Source of the DNA: Lentzea albida
GTDB taxonomy: Bacteria; Actinomycetota; Actinomycetes; Mycobacteriales; Pseudonocardiaceae
Length of the DNA: 64,000 nucleotides
Assembly (NCBI RefSeq): GCF_900111005.1
Contig: NZ_FOFV01000012.1
Span: forward strand, 62,001-126,000
Reading direction: 5' to 3'
In this document: in pieces, positions 16,473-24,095 of the stretch
Position numbering within the stretch: position 1 is the stretch's first letter
How the letters are laid out: each line of letters begins with the position of its first letter
The notes under the pieces: generated by a model
The model's database searches: none
Told to the model about the DNA's origin: nothing
The model's input: only the letters and a program-made list of their open reading frames with translations
Translations under genes and position numbers: made by a program

Positions 16473-16903
16473 GGTGTCACTCCAGACATCGTCTTCCGGT
16501 GGTCCCAGCTGGCGGTCTTCGTCGGGCGGAAGACCACGGCGACGCGCCTCGACATCGCCTTGCGCAACGCGTCACGGGCCTGCGGGTCGTCGCCGACCTC
16601 GCCGAAGTTGCGCGCCACCACGGCGTCCACGACCGGGCCCAGCTCGGTGAACTCGGTGACGCCCTCCATGTGCACGCCGCACAACTGCTCGTAGGACTCC
16701 CCCGCCTCGGCGAGCACGCTGCACCGCGGGTCCCGGCGCAGGTTCACGATCTTCTGCGACTTGCGGTCCGTGCAGAACACGATCTCGCCACCGACCCAGG
16801 CGAACCACATCGGCGCGAGGTGCGGCAGGCCGGTGCGGCCGATGGTGGCCACGACCAACGTCTTCTGCCCGCGCAGGAACTCCTCGACCTCGGCGGCCGA
16901 CAT
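16469..16903 (-). CDS. PPOX-fold flavin/F420-binding protein
   Basis: Split-beta-barrel protein of the pyridoxamine-phosphate-oxidase-like superfamily, 144 residues. Visible: AEVEEFLRGQKTLVVATIGRTGLPHLAPMWFAW at the N-terminus and FCTDRKSQKIVNLRRDPRCSVL (cofactor phosphate binding). Such proteins bind FMN, F420 or heme and often reduce enoates or serve as small reductases. It is sandwiched between an acyl-CoA synthetase gene and the Tat-type KstD gene, the latter overlapping by GTGA. A GTG at 16921 overlapping the synthetase stop is an alternative start. Presence of several LLM (F420-type) oxidoreductases nearby makes F420 a reasonable cofactor guess, but I cannot tell from sequence. Confidence 0.8.
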   Translation of the reverse strand: MSAAEVEEFLRGQKTLVVATIGRTGLPHLAPMWFAWVGGEIVFCTDRKSQKIVNLRRDPRCSVLAEAGESYEQLCGVHMEGVTEFTELGPVVDAVVARNFGEVGDDPQARDALRKAMSRRVAVVFRPTKTASWDHRKTMSGVTP

Positions 16904-16913
16904 CCTGATGGCG

Positions 16914-18428
16914 TCACGCACGGTCGCGCAGCTTTCGCTTGTACAGCTTGCCGTTGGGGTCACGCGGCAGCTCGGTCACGTACTCGACCGTGCGCGGCAA
17001 CTTGAACTTGGCCAGCCTCGTGCGTGCGAACTCCAACAGCTCCTCGGTCAGCGCTTCATCGCCCTCGACGCCGTCCGTCGGCTGCACCACGGCCTTGATC
17101 GCCTCGCCCCAGTCCGGGTGCGGCACGCCGAACACCGCCACGTCCGCGACCTTGGGGTGGCAGATCAGCTCCCCCTCGATCTCCGCCGGGTAGATGTTCA
17201 CCCCGCCTGAGATGATCATGTCGTTCTTGCGGTCGCACAGGAACAGGTAGCCGTCCTCGTCGAGATATCCGATGTCCTGCAACGTGAACAGCTTGCCCAC
17301 GCGCGCGGCCCGCGTCTTCTCGGAGTCCTTGTGGTACTCGAACGTCGAGTCGCCCATCCGCATGTAGACGAGCCCCTGCTCACCCACCGGGAGCTCGGTG
17401 CCGTCCTCACCCAGGATCTTGATCTCGGACGTCGGCCACGGCAGTCCGACGGATCCGGGCTTGCGCAGCCACTCCTGGGCGCTGATCGCCGTGCCGCCGC
17501 CCTCGGTGGCCGCGTAGTACTCGATCACCACGGGACCCCACCAGTCGAGCATGCGGCGCTTGACCTCGAGCGGGCACGGCGCCGCGCCGTGGATCATCGC
17601 GCGGAGCGATCCCATGTCGTACTTGGCTTTGACGTCGTCCGGCAACGCCAGCAGGCGGTGGAACTGGGTCGGCACCATGTGGCTGTGGGTGACCTTGTGA
17701 CGCTCGATCAGCCGCAGCATCTCCTCCGGCGCCCAGTGGTCCATGAGCACCGCGGTGTGGCCGAGCTGGAGGGAGATGGTCACGAAGTTGAGCACGGCCG
17801 TGTGGTAGAGCGGAGATCCGCACAGGTGCACGTGCCCGTCGTGCGGCTTGATCCCGAAGATGCCGAAGAACCAGGCGGCACTCGGCGGCACGACGTCGGG
17901 ATCGGCCCCGGTCAACGGCCTGCGCACGCCCTTGGGGCGCCCGGTCGTGCCGGAGGTGTAGAGCATCGGCGAGCCGGTGGTGCGTCCGTCGGGCCTGCCC
18001 TCCTCGCCCGCGCCGAGCGCGCTCAACGGCTCGAAGCCCGCGATCTCGCCGACCGCGAAGCGGGCACCGGGTGGCAGGCTCGCCGCGGCTTCGGTCGCCG
18101 CCGCCGCGAAGCGTTCGTGCGCAACGAAAGCCTTGGCACCGCTGTCCTGCACGAGGTACGCGACCTCGGCCCCGGTGAGGTGCCAGTTGGCCATCACGAC
18201 GTAAAGGCCGGTCTGGTAGGCGGCGAAGTACACCGCCACCAGTTCGGCGCTGTTGGGCAGCATCAGCACGATGCTGTCGCCGGGTTCGAGCCCCAGGGCC
18301 CGGAACCCGCGTCCATAGCGGTTCGCGTCGGCGGCGAGCCCGGCGTAGGTGATCTCGCGACCGCTCGGATCGACCAGCGCGGTCAGGTCCGGCTGATCGG
18401 CTGCGATGTTCCAGAGTCCTGTGACCAC
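16914..18428 (-). CDS. Acyl-CoA synthetase, FadD17-like
   Basis: ANL-family ligase of 504 residues: P-loop MLYTSGTTGRPKG near 154-166, EYYAATEGGG (A5), ARVGKLFTLQDIGYLDEDG (A7), GGVNIYPAEIE hinge (A8) and PNGKLYKRKLR lysine (A10). Length and presence in a KstR-controlled unit suggest FadD17 (Rv3506), which in M. tuberculosis follows fadE26/fadE27; here it lies 7 kb away. It would activate a steroid or side-chain carboxylate. The GTG start is 10 bases from a KstR box with no clear ribosome site, compatible with leaderless translation. Substrate not predictable. Confidence 0.85.
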   Translation of the reverse strand: MVTGLWNIAADQPDLTALVDPSGREITYAGLAADANRYGRGFRALGLEPGDSIVLMLPNSAELVAVYFAAYQTGLYVVMANWHLTGAEVAYLVQDSGAKAFVAHERFAAAATEAAASLPPGARFAVGEIAGFEPLSALGAGEEGRPDGRTTGSPMLYTSGTTGRPKGVRRPLTGADPDVVPPSAAWFFGIFGIKPHDGHVHLCGSPLYHTAVLNFVTISLQLGHTAVLMDHWAPEEMLRLIERHKVTHSHMVPTQFHRLLALPDDVKAKYDMGSLRAMIHGAAPCPLEVKRRMLDWWGPVVIEYYAATEGGGTAISAQEWLRKPGSVGLPWPTSEIKILGEDGTELPVGEQGLVYMRMGDSTFEYHKDSEKTRAARVGKLFTLQDIGYLDEDGYLFLCDRKNDMIISGGVNIYPAEIEGELICHPKVADVAVFGVPHPDWGEAIKAVVQPTDGVEGDEALTEELLEFARTRLAKFKLPRTVEYVTELPRDPNGKLYKRKLRDRA

Positions 18429-18438
18429 ACCCTCAAAG

Positions 18439-18452
18439 TAGAACGCGTTTCA
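18439..18452. promoter_or_regulatory. KstR operator upstream of the FadD-PPOX-KstD operon
   Basis: TAGAACGCGTTTCA matches TnnAACnnGTTnnA at every fixed position. It sits 10 bases upstream of the acyl-CoA synthetase start and 2 bases from the stop codon of the preceding LLM gene, so it belongs to the downstream operon. Confidence 0.88.
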
Positions 18453-18453
18453 C

Positions 18454-19482
18454 CTACTGACAAGCCTCCGACAAGGCCTTGATCGAGGCAACGTCGCGGC
18501 AGCCGACGAGCAGTGTCGTGACGCCCGCCTTCTCCCACCGGCGGACCTCCTCGCGCACGTGATCGGCATCGCCCACGATGCTGATCTCGGCCACCAGTTC
18601 GTCCGGGACCACCTGCGCGGCCTCGTCCTTGCGCCCGGCCTGGAAGAGCTTCCCGATGTCCTGCACGACCTCGCCGTAGCCCATGCGCGTGAACACCTCG
18701 GCGTGGAAGTTCATCCCCGGAGCGCCCATCCCGCCGATGTACAGCGCGACGAACGGCTTCAACATCGCCCGCACGGCCGCTGGATCGTCCGTCACGACGA
18801 CCTGGCAGGTGGCGGCGACCTCGAAGCCCTCCCTGCTCCGCCCCGACTTCGCAAAACCCTCGTCGAGCCATTCGTCGTACATGCCGGCGAGCCGCGGCGC
18901 GTAGTAGATGGCGAGCCACCCGTCGGCGATCTCCGACGTCAGCGCCACGTTCTTCGGGCCCTCCGCACCGAGCCAAATGGGCAGGTCAGCGCGCAGTGGA
19001 TGGGTGATCGACCTGAGTGGCTTGCCCAGCCCCAAAGCACCAGGCCCCTGGTAGGGCAGCGGGTAGTGCGGGCCGTCGTTGCGCACGGGCGCCTCGCGGG
19101 CCATCACCTGGCGCAGGATCGACACGTACTCCCTGGTCCTGGCCAGGGGCCGGGCGAACGGCCGCCCGTACCAGCCCTCCACGACCTGCGGCCCGGACAC
19201 GCCCAGCCCCAGCACGAACCGGCCGCCGGACAGGTGGTCGAGCGTCAGCGCGTGCATGGCGCAGGCGGCCGGCGTGCGTGCCGACATCTGCACGACCGAC
19301 GTGCCCAGCCGGACCCTCGAAGTCTCGGATCCCCACCACGCCAAGGGGGTGAAGGCATCCGATCCCCACGCCTCGGCGGCGAACACCGCGTCGAAGCCGA
19401 ACTCCTCCGCCGCCGCCACGAGATCGGCGGCGTTCGTGGGCGGCTGAGCACCCCAGTACCCGAGCTGCAGACCGAGCTTCAT
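18454..19482 (-). CDS. LLM-class (probably F420-dependent) oxidoreductase, Rv3520c-like
   Basis: Luciferase-like TIM-barrel protein of 342 residues. Typical features: LGLQLGYWGAQPP start, FAAEAWGSDAFTPLAWW, SARTPAACAMHALTLDHLSGGRFVLGLGVSGPQVVEGWYG and a C-terminal ERWxKAGVTTLLV-like strand. The position divergent from a DUF35 protein gene followed by Ltp4 and Ltp3 is exactly that of Rv3520c, a putative coenzyme-F420 oxidoreductase of the KstR regulon. It probably reduces or oxidises an intermediate of C24-branched side-chain breakdown; the reaction is unknown. Transcribed alone, its promoter shares the KstR box at 19505. Confidence 0.88.
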   Translation of the reverse strand: MKLGLQLGYWGAQPPTNAADLVAAAEEFGFDAVFAAEAWGSDAFTPLAWWGSETSRVRLGTSVVQMSARTPAACAMHALTLDHLSGGRFVLGLGVSGPQVVEGWYGRPFARPLARTREYVSILRQVMAREAPVRNDGPHYPLPYQGPGALGLGKPLRSITHPLRADLPIWLGAEGPKNVALTSEIADGWLAIYYAPRLAGMYDEWLDEGFAKSGRSREGFEVAATCQVVVTDDPAAVRAMLKPFVALYIGGMGAPGMNFHAEVFTRMGYGEVVQDIGKLFQAGRKDEAAQVVPDELVAEISIVGDADHVREEVRRWEKAGVTTLLVGCRDVASIKALSEACQ

Positions 19483-19504
19483 GCACCCATCTTGCCACCA
19501 TTTC

Positions 19505-19518
19505 GAGAACCTGTTTCA
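19505..19518. promoter_or_regulatory. KstR operator between the LLM gene and the DUF35-ltp4-ltp3 operon
   Basis: GAGAACCTGTTTCA has both AAC and GTT cores and the final A; only the first base (G for T) differs. It lies 22 bases before the LLM start and 9 before the GTG of the DUF35 gene, in a 45-base divergent promoter. Confidence 0.82.
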
Positions 19519-19527
19519 CTTTGATCT

Positions 19528-20472
19528 GTGACTCGGCCGCTGAGTGCTCCGCTCGACGTTGGCTTCGACTACACGCGCTCCCTCGGCCCGACGCTGGGCC
19601 GGTTCCTCTCGGATCTGCGCCGCCGCAGGGTGACCGGGATCCGCGGCAGCGACGGGCGCGTGCACGTGCCTCCGCTCGAGTACGACCCCGTGACCGCCGA
19701 ACGCCTCCACGAGTTCGTGGACGTGGCGGCGACCGGTGTCGTGCGCGGGTGGTCGTGGATCCCCGAGCCCCTCGAAGGGCAGCCGCTCGACCGGCCGTTC
19801 GCCTGGGCGCTGATCCAGCTCGACGGCGCGGACACCTCGTTGCTGCACGCCGTCGACGCCGGATCACCGGAGGAGATCTCGACCGGCGCGCGGGTGCGGG
19901 TGCGATGGCGTGGCGAACGGGTCGGGGCCATCACGGACATCGAGTGCTTCGAGCTCTCGGACGAGCCGGCCGAGGAACCGGCCGAGGCCGAGGACGTCAC
20001 GATGGTGACCACGCCGGTCACCCTGCACTACACCCACTCGGCGTCGCCGACGGAGGACCCGTTCCTGCGCGGTCTCATGGAGGGCAGGCTGCTCGGCCAG
20101 CGCTGCCCGTCGTGCGAGAAGGTCTACTTCCCGCCGCGCCCGGCCTGCCCGACGGACGGCGTGCCGACGACCGAGCAGGTCGAGCTCGCCGACCACGGCA
20201 CGATCACGACCTTCTGCGTGGTCAACGTGCCGTTCCTGGGCCAGCGCATCCCACCGCCGTACGTCTCCGCGTACGTGCTGCTCGACGGCGCGGACATCCC
20301 GTTCCTGCACCTGCTGCTCGGCGTCGCACCCGAGGACGTGCGGATGGGCATGCGCGTCGAGGCGGTGTGGAAGCCGCGCGAGGAGTGGGGCCCGACGATG
20401 CAGAACATCGACCACTTCAGGCCGTCCGGTGAGCCGGACGCGCCGTTCGACTCCTACTCCCAGCACCTGTGA
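19528..20472 (+). CDS. Tandem DUF35 (zinc-ribbon/OB-fold) protein, Rv3521-like
   Basis: 314-residue protein built of two DUF35 units. The C-terminal unit (about 175-300) has a zinc ribbon CPSC at 193-196 with Cys207 and Asp210 as further ligands, then an OB fold. The N-terminal unit (about 15-140) has the same layout (SLGPTLGRFLSDLRRRRVTGI) but its ribbon cysteines are gone (GSDG at 40-43). DUF35 proteins are obligate partners of steroid side-chain aldolases and thiolases (as ChsH2 with Ltp2); this one precedes Ltp4 by 7 bases and should form a complex with Ltp4 and/or Ltp3. The GTG start lies 9 bases after the KstR box with no Shine-Dalgarno, suggesting a leaderless transcript. Confidence 0.88.
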   Translation: MTRPLSAPLDVGFDYTRSLGPTLGRFLSDLRRRRVTGIRGSDGRVHVPPLEYDPVTAERLHEFVDVAATGVVRGWSWIPEPLEGQPLDRPFAWALIQLDGADTSLLHAVDAGSPEEISTGARVRVRWRGERVGAITDIECFELSDEPAEEPAEAEDVTMVTTPVTLHYTHSASPTEDPFLRGLMEGRLLGQRCPSCEKVYFPPRPACPTDGVPTTEQVELADHGTITTFCVVNVPFLGQRIPPPYVSAYVLLDGADIPFLHLLLGVAPEDVRMGMRVEAVWKPREEWGPTMQNIDHFRPSGEPDAPFDSYSQHL

Positions 20473-20479
20473 GGCTCGC

Positions 20480-21535
20480 GTGCGTGACATTGCGGTAGTC
20501 GGCTTCGCGCAGACGCCCTGCGTGCGCGAGACCGACGGCACCACCAACGGTGTCGAGATGCTGGTCCCGATCTTCCACGAGGTGCTCGGCGGGCTCGGGC
20601 TCACCAAGACCGACATCGGGTTCTGGTGCTCGGGTTCCTCGGACTACCTGGCGGGGCGGGCGTTCTCGTTCGTCTCGGCGGTCGACGCGATCGGCGCGTT
20701 CCCGCCGATCGCCGAGTCGCACGTCGAGATGGACGCGGCCTGGGCCCTGTACGAGGCGTGGGTGAAGCTGCTCTGCGGCGAGGTCGACACCGCTCTCGTC
20801 TACGGCTTCGGCAAGTCGTCGGCCGGTCAGCTCCGGCGGGTCATGGCGATGCAGCTCGACCCGTACCTCGTCACTCCACTGTGGCCGGACACGCTCGGCC
20901 TGGCCGGCATCCAGGCGCGGATGGGCATCGAGAACGGGCTGTGGGACGAACGCGCGATGGCCGCCGTGGCCGCGCAGAGCCGCAGGAACGCCCTGTCGAA
21001 CCCGCTCGCGCAGCTGTCCGGCGAAGTCGACGCGGACGACCTGCTGGAGCTCCCGTACGTCGTGGACCCGTTGCGGCGGCACGACTGCGCGCCGATCACC
21101 GACGGCGCCGCCACGGTCGTGCTCGCCGCCGGAGATCGCGCACGGGAGCTGTGCGAACGCCCGGCGTGGATCACCGGGTTCGAGCACCGCACCGACTCGC
21201 CGTCGTTCGGCACGCGCGACCTCACGACCTCCCCGTCCGCGGTCGCCGCGGGCAAGGCGGCGGGCGCCGACGGCGTCCAGGTCGCCGAGCTGCACGCGCC
21301 GTTCACCCACCAGGAGATCCTGCTGCGCCAGGCACTCGGGCTCGGCGACGACGTGACGGTGAACCCGTCGGGCGGTGTGCTCGCGGGCAACCCGATGTTC
21401 TCCGCCGGCCTGGCGCGCATCGGCGAGGCCGCGCGCCGGATCCACGACGGCACGGCGTCCAAGGTCCTCGGGCACGCGACCAGCGGCCCGTTGCTCCAGC
21501 AGAACCTCGTCTGCGTCATGGAAGGGCGGGAGTAG
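20480..21535 (+). CDS. ltp4: Steroid side-chain thiolase/aldolase Ltp4
   Basis: Lipid-transfer-protein-type (SCP2) thiolase-fold enzyme of 351 residues, matching Rv3522. Seen: IAVVGFAQTPCVRETDG start, AESHVEMDAAWALYEAWVKL, PITDGAATVVLA, AELHAPFTHQEIL and NPSGGVLAGNPMFSAGLARIGEAA. This family lacks the normal thiolase nucleophile cysteine and cleaves beta-hydroxy acyl-CoAs by retro-aldol chemistry. In Rhodococcus, Ltp3 and Ltp4 are required for aldol cleavage of C24-branched (plant) sterol side chains. It directly abuts ltp3 (TAG then ATG). The GTG start lies 7 bases after the DUF35 stop. Substrate preference is inferred from the Rhodococcus orthologues. Confidence 0.9.
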   Translation: MRDIAVVGFAQTPCVRETDGTTNGVEMLVPIFHEVLGGLGLTKTDIGFWCSGSSDYLAGRAFSFVSAVDAIGAFPPIAESHVEMDAAWALYEAWVKLLCGEVDTALVYGFGKSSAGQLRRVMAMQLDPYLVTPLWPDTLGLAGIQARMGIENGLWDERAMAAVAAQSRRNALSNPLAQLSGEVDADDLLELPYVVDPLRRHDCAPITDGAATVVLAAGDRARELCERPAWITGFEHRTDSPSFGTRDLTTSPSAVAAGKAAGADGVQVAELHAPFTHQEILLRQALGLGDDVTVNPSGGVLAGNPMFSAGLARIGEAARRIHDGTASKVLGHATSGPLLQQNLVCVMEGRE

Positions 21536-22678
21536 ATGCGACCGGCAGCAGTGGTCGGCACCGGCCAGACGCACCACGCGGCGAAGCGCCTCGACGTGTC
21601 GATGGCGGGCCTGTGCCGCGAGGCGATCGACCGCGCGATGGCGGACGCCGGCGTGGACTGGTCCGACATCGACGCGGTGGTCCTCGGCAAGGCACCGGAC
21701 CTGTTCGAGGGCGTGATGATGCCCGAGCTGTTCCTCGCGGACGCGCTGGGCACCGTCGGGAAACCGTTGCTGCGCGTGCACACCGCCGGTTCGGTCGGCG
21801 GCAGCACGGGCAACGTGGCGGCGTCGCTCGTCCAGTCCGGCGTGCACGACCGCGTGCTGGCCGTGGCGTTCGAGAAGCAGTCGGAGTCGAACGCGATGTG
21901 GGCGCTGTCGGTGCCGACGCCGTTCACCATGCCGGTGCACGCGGGCGCGGGCGGCTACTTCGCGCCGCACGTCCGTTCCTACATCCGCCGGGCGAGCGCG
22001 CCCGAGCACATCGGCGCGATGGTCGCCGCCAAGGACCGCCGCAACGGCGCCCGCAACCCCTACGCGCACCTCAAACAGCCGGACATCACCGTCGAGTCCG
22101 TGCAGGCCTCGACCATGCTGTGGGACCCGATCCGGTACGACGAGACGTGCCCGTCCTCCGACGGCGCCTGTGCGGTCGTCATCTCGTCGGAGCCCACGTC
22201 GGGCCGGGCGGCCTGGATCCGCGCGACCGCGATGCGCACCGAGCCCACGACGTTCGCCGGACGCGACCAGGTCAACCCGCAGGCGGGCCGGGACGCGGCC
22301 CGCGCGCTGTGGAAGCAGGCAGGCATCACCGATCCGCTGTCCGAAGTGGACGCCGCCGAGATCTACGTGCCGTTCTCCTGGTTCGAGCCGATGTGGCTGG
22401 AGAACCTCGGCTTCACCGACGTCGGCCAGGGCTGGAAGCTCACCGAGGCGGGCGAGACCGAGATCGGCGGCCGCCTGCCGGTGAACCCGAGCGGCGGCGT
22501 GCTCTCGTCCAACCCCATCGGCGCCTCCGGGCTCCTGCGCTTCGCCGAGGCCGCCATGCAGGTCATGGGCACCGCGGGAGACCACCAGGTGGACGGCGCG
22601 CGGGTCGCGCTGGGCCACGCGTACGGCGGTGGGTCGCAGTTCTTCGCCATGTGGGTCGTCGGATCGGAGAAGCCATGA
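21536..22678 (+). CDS. ltp3: Steroid side-chain thiolase/aldolase Ltp3
   Basis: SCP2-thiolase-fold aldolase of 380 residues, matching Rv3523. Motifs include VVGTGQTHHAAKRLD, the KAPDLFEGVMMPELFLADALG segment, HTAGSVGGSTGN (position of the degenerate nucleophile loop, with no cysteine), CPSSDGACAVVI and NPSGGVLSSNPIGASGLLRFAEAAMQVMG. It starts immediately after the ltp4 stop and its stop overlaps the next ATG (ATGA). With Ltp4 and the DUF35 partner it should cleave the 24-hydroxylated branched side-chain CoA to release a propionyl- or acetyl-type unit. Which of the two is the catalytic subunit cannot be told from sequence alone. Confidence 0.9.
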   Translation: MRPAAVVGTGQTHHAAKRLDVSMAGLCREAIDRAMADAGVDWSDIDAVVLGKAPDLFEGVMMPELFLADALGTVGKPLLRVHTAGSVGGSTGNVAASLVQSGVHDRVLAVAFEKQSESNAMWALSVPTPFTMPVHAGAGGYFAPHVRSYIRRASAPEHIGAMVAAKDRRNGARNPYAHLKQPDITVESVQASTMLWDPIRYDETCPSSDGACAVVISSEPTSGRAAWIRATAMRTEPTTFAGRDQVNPQAGRDAARALWKQAGITDPLSEVDAAEIYVPFSWFEPMWLENLGFTDVGQGWKLTEAGETEIGGRLPVNPSGGVLSSNPIGASGLLRFAEAAMQVMGTAGDHQVDGARVALGHAYGGGSQFFAMWVVGSEKP

Positions 22679-23535
22679 AGTTCACCGTTGGCATCGCCAT
22701 GAGCCCGCTCGACCAACTCACCGAGCTGGCGAAGTGCGCCGAGGAGTGCGGCTACGCCTCCATCGCGCTGCCGGACTCCCTCTTCTTCTCGGAGAAGGTC
22801 TCCGCCGACTACCCGTACACCCCGGACGGCTCCCGGATGTGGAACGCCGACACCCCATGGGTCGACCCGTTCGTCGCGGCCGCCGCGATGGGCGCCGTGA
22901 CGTCCCGGATCACCTTCTACACGCAGGTGCTGAAACTGGGCTCCCGCAACCCGTTGCTGCTCGCCCGCCAGGTCGGCTCGGTCGCGCACATGACCGGCAA
23001 CCGCTTCGGCTTCGGCGTGGGCCTCGGCTGGTCGCCGGAGGAGTTCGAGTGGTGCGGAGTCCCGTTCAAGAACCGCGGCGCGCGCGTGGACGAGATGATC
23101 GACGTGCTGAAGCTCGTGCTCGGCGGCGGCATGGTCGAGTACCACGGCGACTACTTCGACTTCGACCGCCTGCAAATGTCGCCGGCCCCCACGTCCCCGG
23201 TGCCGTTCTACGTGGGCGGCCACTCCCCCGCGGCGTTGAAGCGCGCCGCCCGCGTCGGCGACGGCTGGACGTCGGCGATGATCAAGTTCGAGGAGCTCAA
23301 GTCGGTCATCGCGACGCTGGACGACCTGGGCGCGTTCGAGCGGCCGTTCGAGATCCAGGCCGTGTGCATCGACCGGTTCGGGCTCGACGGCTACAAGCAG
23401 CTGACCGAGGTCGGCGTGACGGACACGATCGTCGTGCCGTGGCTCTTCTACGGCGTCGGTTTCGACGGCAGCCTGCAGGCCAAGAAGGACGGACTTCGGC
23501 GCTTCGCCGACGAGGTGATCGGAGAGTTCGCATGA
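22675..23535 (+). CDS. LLM-class F420/flavin oxidoreductase
   Basis: Luciferase-like monooxygenase-fold protein of 286 residues: MKFTVGIAMSPLDQLTELAKCAEECGYASIAL start, ITFYTQVLKLGSRNPLLLARQVGSVAHMTGNRFGFGVGLGWSPEEF core and PVPFYVGGHSPAALKRAARVGDGW. It overlaps ltp3 by ATGA and the isomerase-like gene by ATGA, so all are one operon under the KstR box at 19505. The family uses reduced FMN or F420; this subgroup is often annotated TIGR03619-like F420-dependent. A side-chain redox step is likely. Exact reaction unknown. Confidence 0.86.
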   Translation: MKFTVGIAMSPLDQLTELAKCAEECGYASIALPDSLFFSEKVSADYPYTPDGSRMWNADTPWVDPFVAAAAMGAVTSRITFYTQVLKLGSRNPLLLARQVGSVAHMTGNRFGFGVGLGWSPEEFEWCGVPFKNRGARVDEMIDVLKLVLGGGMVEYHGDYFDFDRLQMSPAPTSPVPFYVGGHSPAALKRAARVGDGWTSAMIKFEELKSVIATLDDLGAFERPFEIQAVCIDRFGLDGYKQLTEVGVTDTIVVPWLFYGVGFDGSLQAKKDGLRRFADEVIGEFA

Positions 23536-23972
23536 CAGCGGTGACCTGGACGGCGTCGAAGACCGAGACCCCGGCCCGCGTGGCGTCGTGGCGTTCGATG
23601 GACTGCGTGACGCGCGGTGCCAAGGACGAGTGGCTGGCCCTGTTCGCCGAGGACGCCGTGGTCGAGGACCCGGTGGGGCCGTCGATGTTCGACAACGAGG
23701 GCAAAGGGCACCACGGCAAGGAGGCGATCGCGGCCTTCTGGGACCTGGCGATCGCCAACGTGGAGCGCTTCGAGTTCGCGATGCACGACTCGTTCGCGGC
23801 CGGTTCCGAGTGCGCGAACGTCGGCACGATCAGCGCGTTCCTGCCCGGTGGTGCGCGGGTCGACACCGAGGGCGTGTTCGTCTACAACGTGAGCGAGGAC
23901 GGGCTGATCAAGTCGATGCGGGCGTTCTGGGAGACCGAACGGGCGATGGCGACCCTTCGCGTCGAAGGCTGA
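23532..23972 (+). CDS. SnoaL/ketosteroid-isomerase-like (NTF2-fold) protein
   Basis: 146-residue NTF2-fold protein. The segments WLALFAEDAVVEDPVGP, GKEAIAAFWDLAI and DGLIKSMRAFWE match the delta5-3-ketosteroid isomerase (KSI) branch, where equivalent regions carry the catalytic Asp residues. It may move a steroid double bond (delta5 to delta4), or act as a SnoaL-type hydratase/cyclase on the side chain. Its location at the end of the ltp4-ltp3-LLM operon, rather than with a cholesterol oxidase, is unusual. A strong hairpin terminator follows 12 bases after the stop. Fold assignment is firm, reaction is inference. Confidence 0.8.
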   Translation: MTAVTWTASKTETPARVASWRSMDCVTRGAKDEWLALFAEDAVVEDPVGPSMFDNEGKGHHGKEAIAAFWDLAIANVERFEFAMHDSFAAGSECANVGTISAFLPGGARVDTEGVFVYNVSEDGLIKSMRAFWETERAMATLRVEG

Positions 23973-23984
23973 CGCCACACAGCA

Positions 23985-24018
23985 TGAGGCCCCTCCATCC
24001 GCAGGTGGAGGGGCCTCA
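23985..24018 (+). terminator. Strong hairpin terminator after the ltp4-ltp3 operon
   Basis: A 13-bp perfect stem (TGAGGCCCCTCCA pairing with TGGAGGGGCCTCA) and an 8-base loop, 12 bases after the isomerase-like stop codon. No T-tract, as is usual in high-GC actinomycetes. Confidence 0.9.
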
Positions 24019-24026
24019 GTCGTGTC
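24011..24026 (+). repeat. 16-bp direct repeat, copy 1 (GGGCCTCAGTCGTGTC)
   Basis: This tail of the first terminator recurs exactly at 24581-24596, so the lipoprotein gene is bracketed by two identical terminator-associated sequences. It may be a shared terminator element or the scar of a duplication or insertion. Confidence 0.85.
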
Positions 24027-24095
24027 CGGTTGCTCGAAACGGCGTAACGCGGACGTTGATCGGCGCGACCACAAGAAGAATCGAAGGAGGGACTC

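Noticed and set aside
14010-16694. 894-codon open frame on the + strand covering the HAD and KstD-like genes
   Set aside because: Same reason: low-complexity Arg/Gly/Ala/Pro translation in the wrong frame; the real genes are the HAD hydrolase (+) and KstD paralogue (-).
20417-22618. 733-codon open frame on the - strand opposite ltp4 and ltp3
   Set aside because: Translation is Arg/His/Ala-rich noise and the + strand genes are unambiguous thiolase-fold proteins in a coupled operon.
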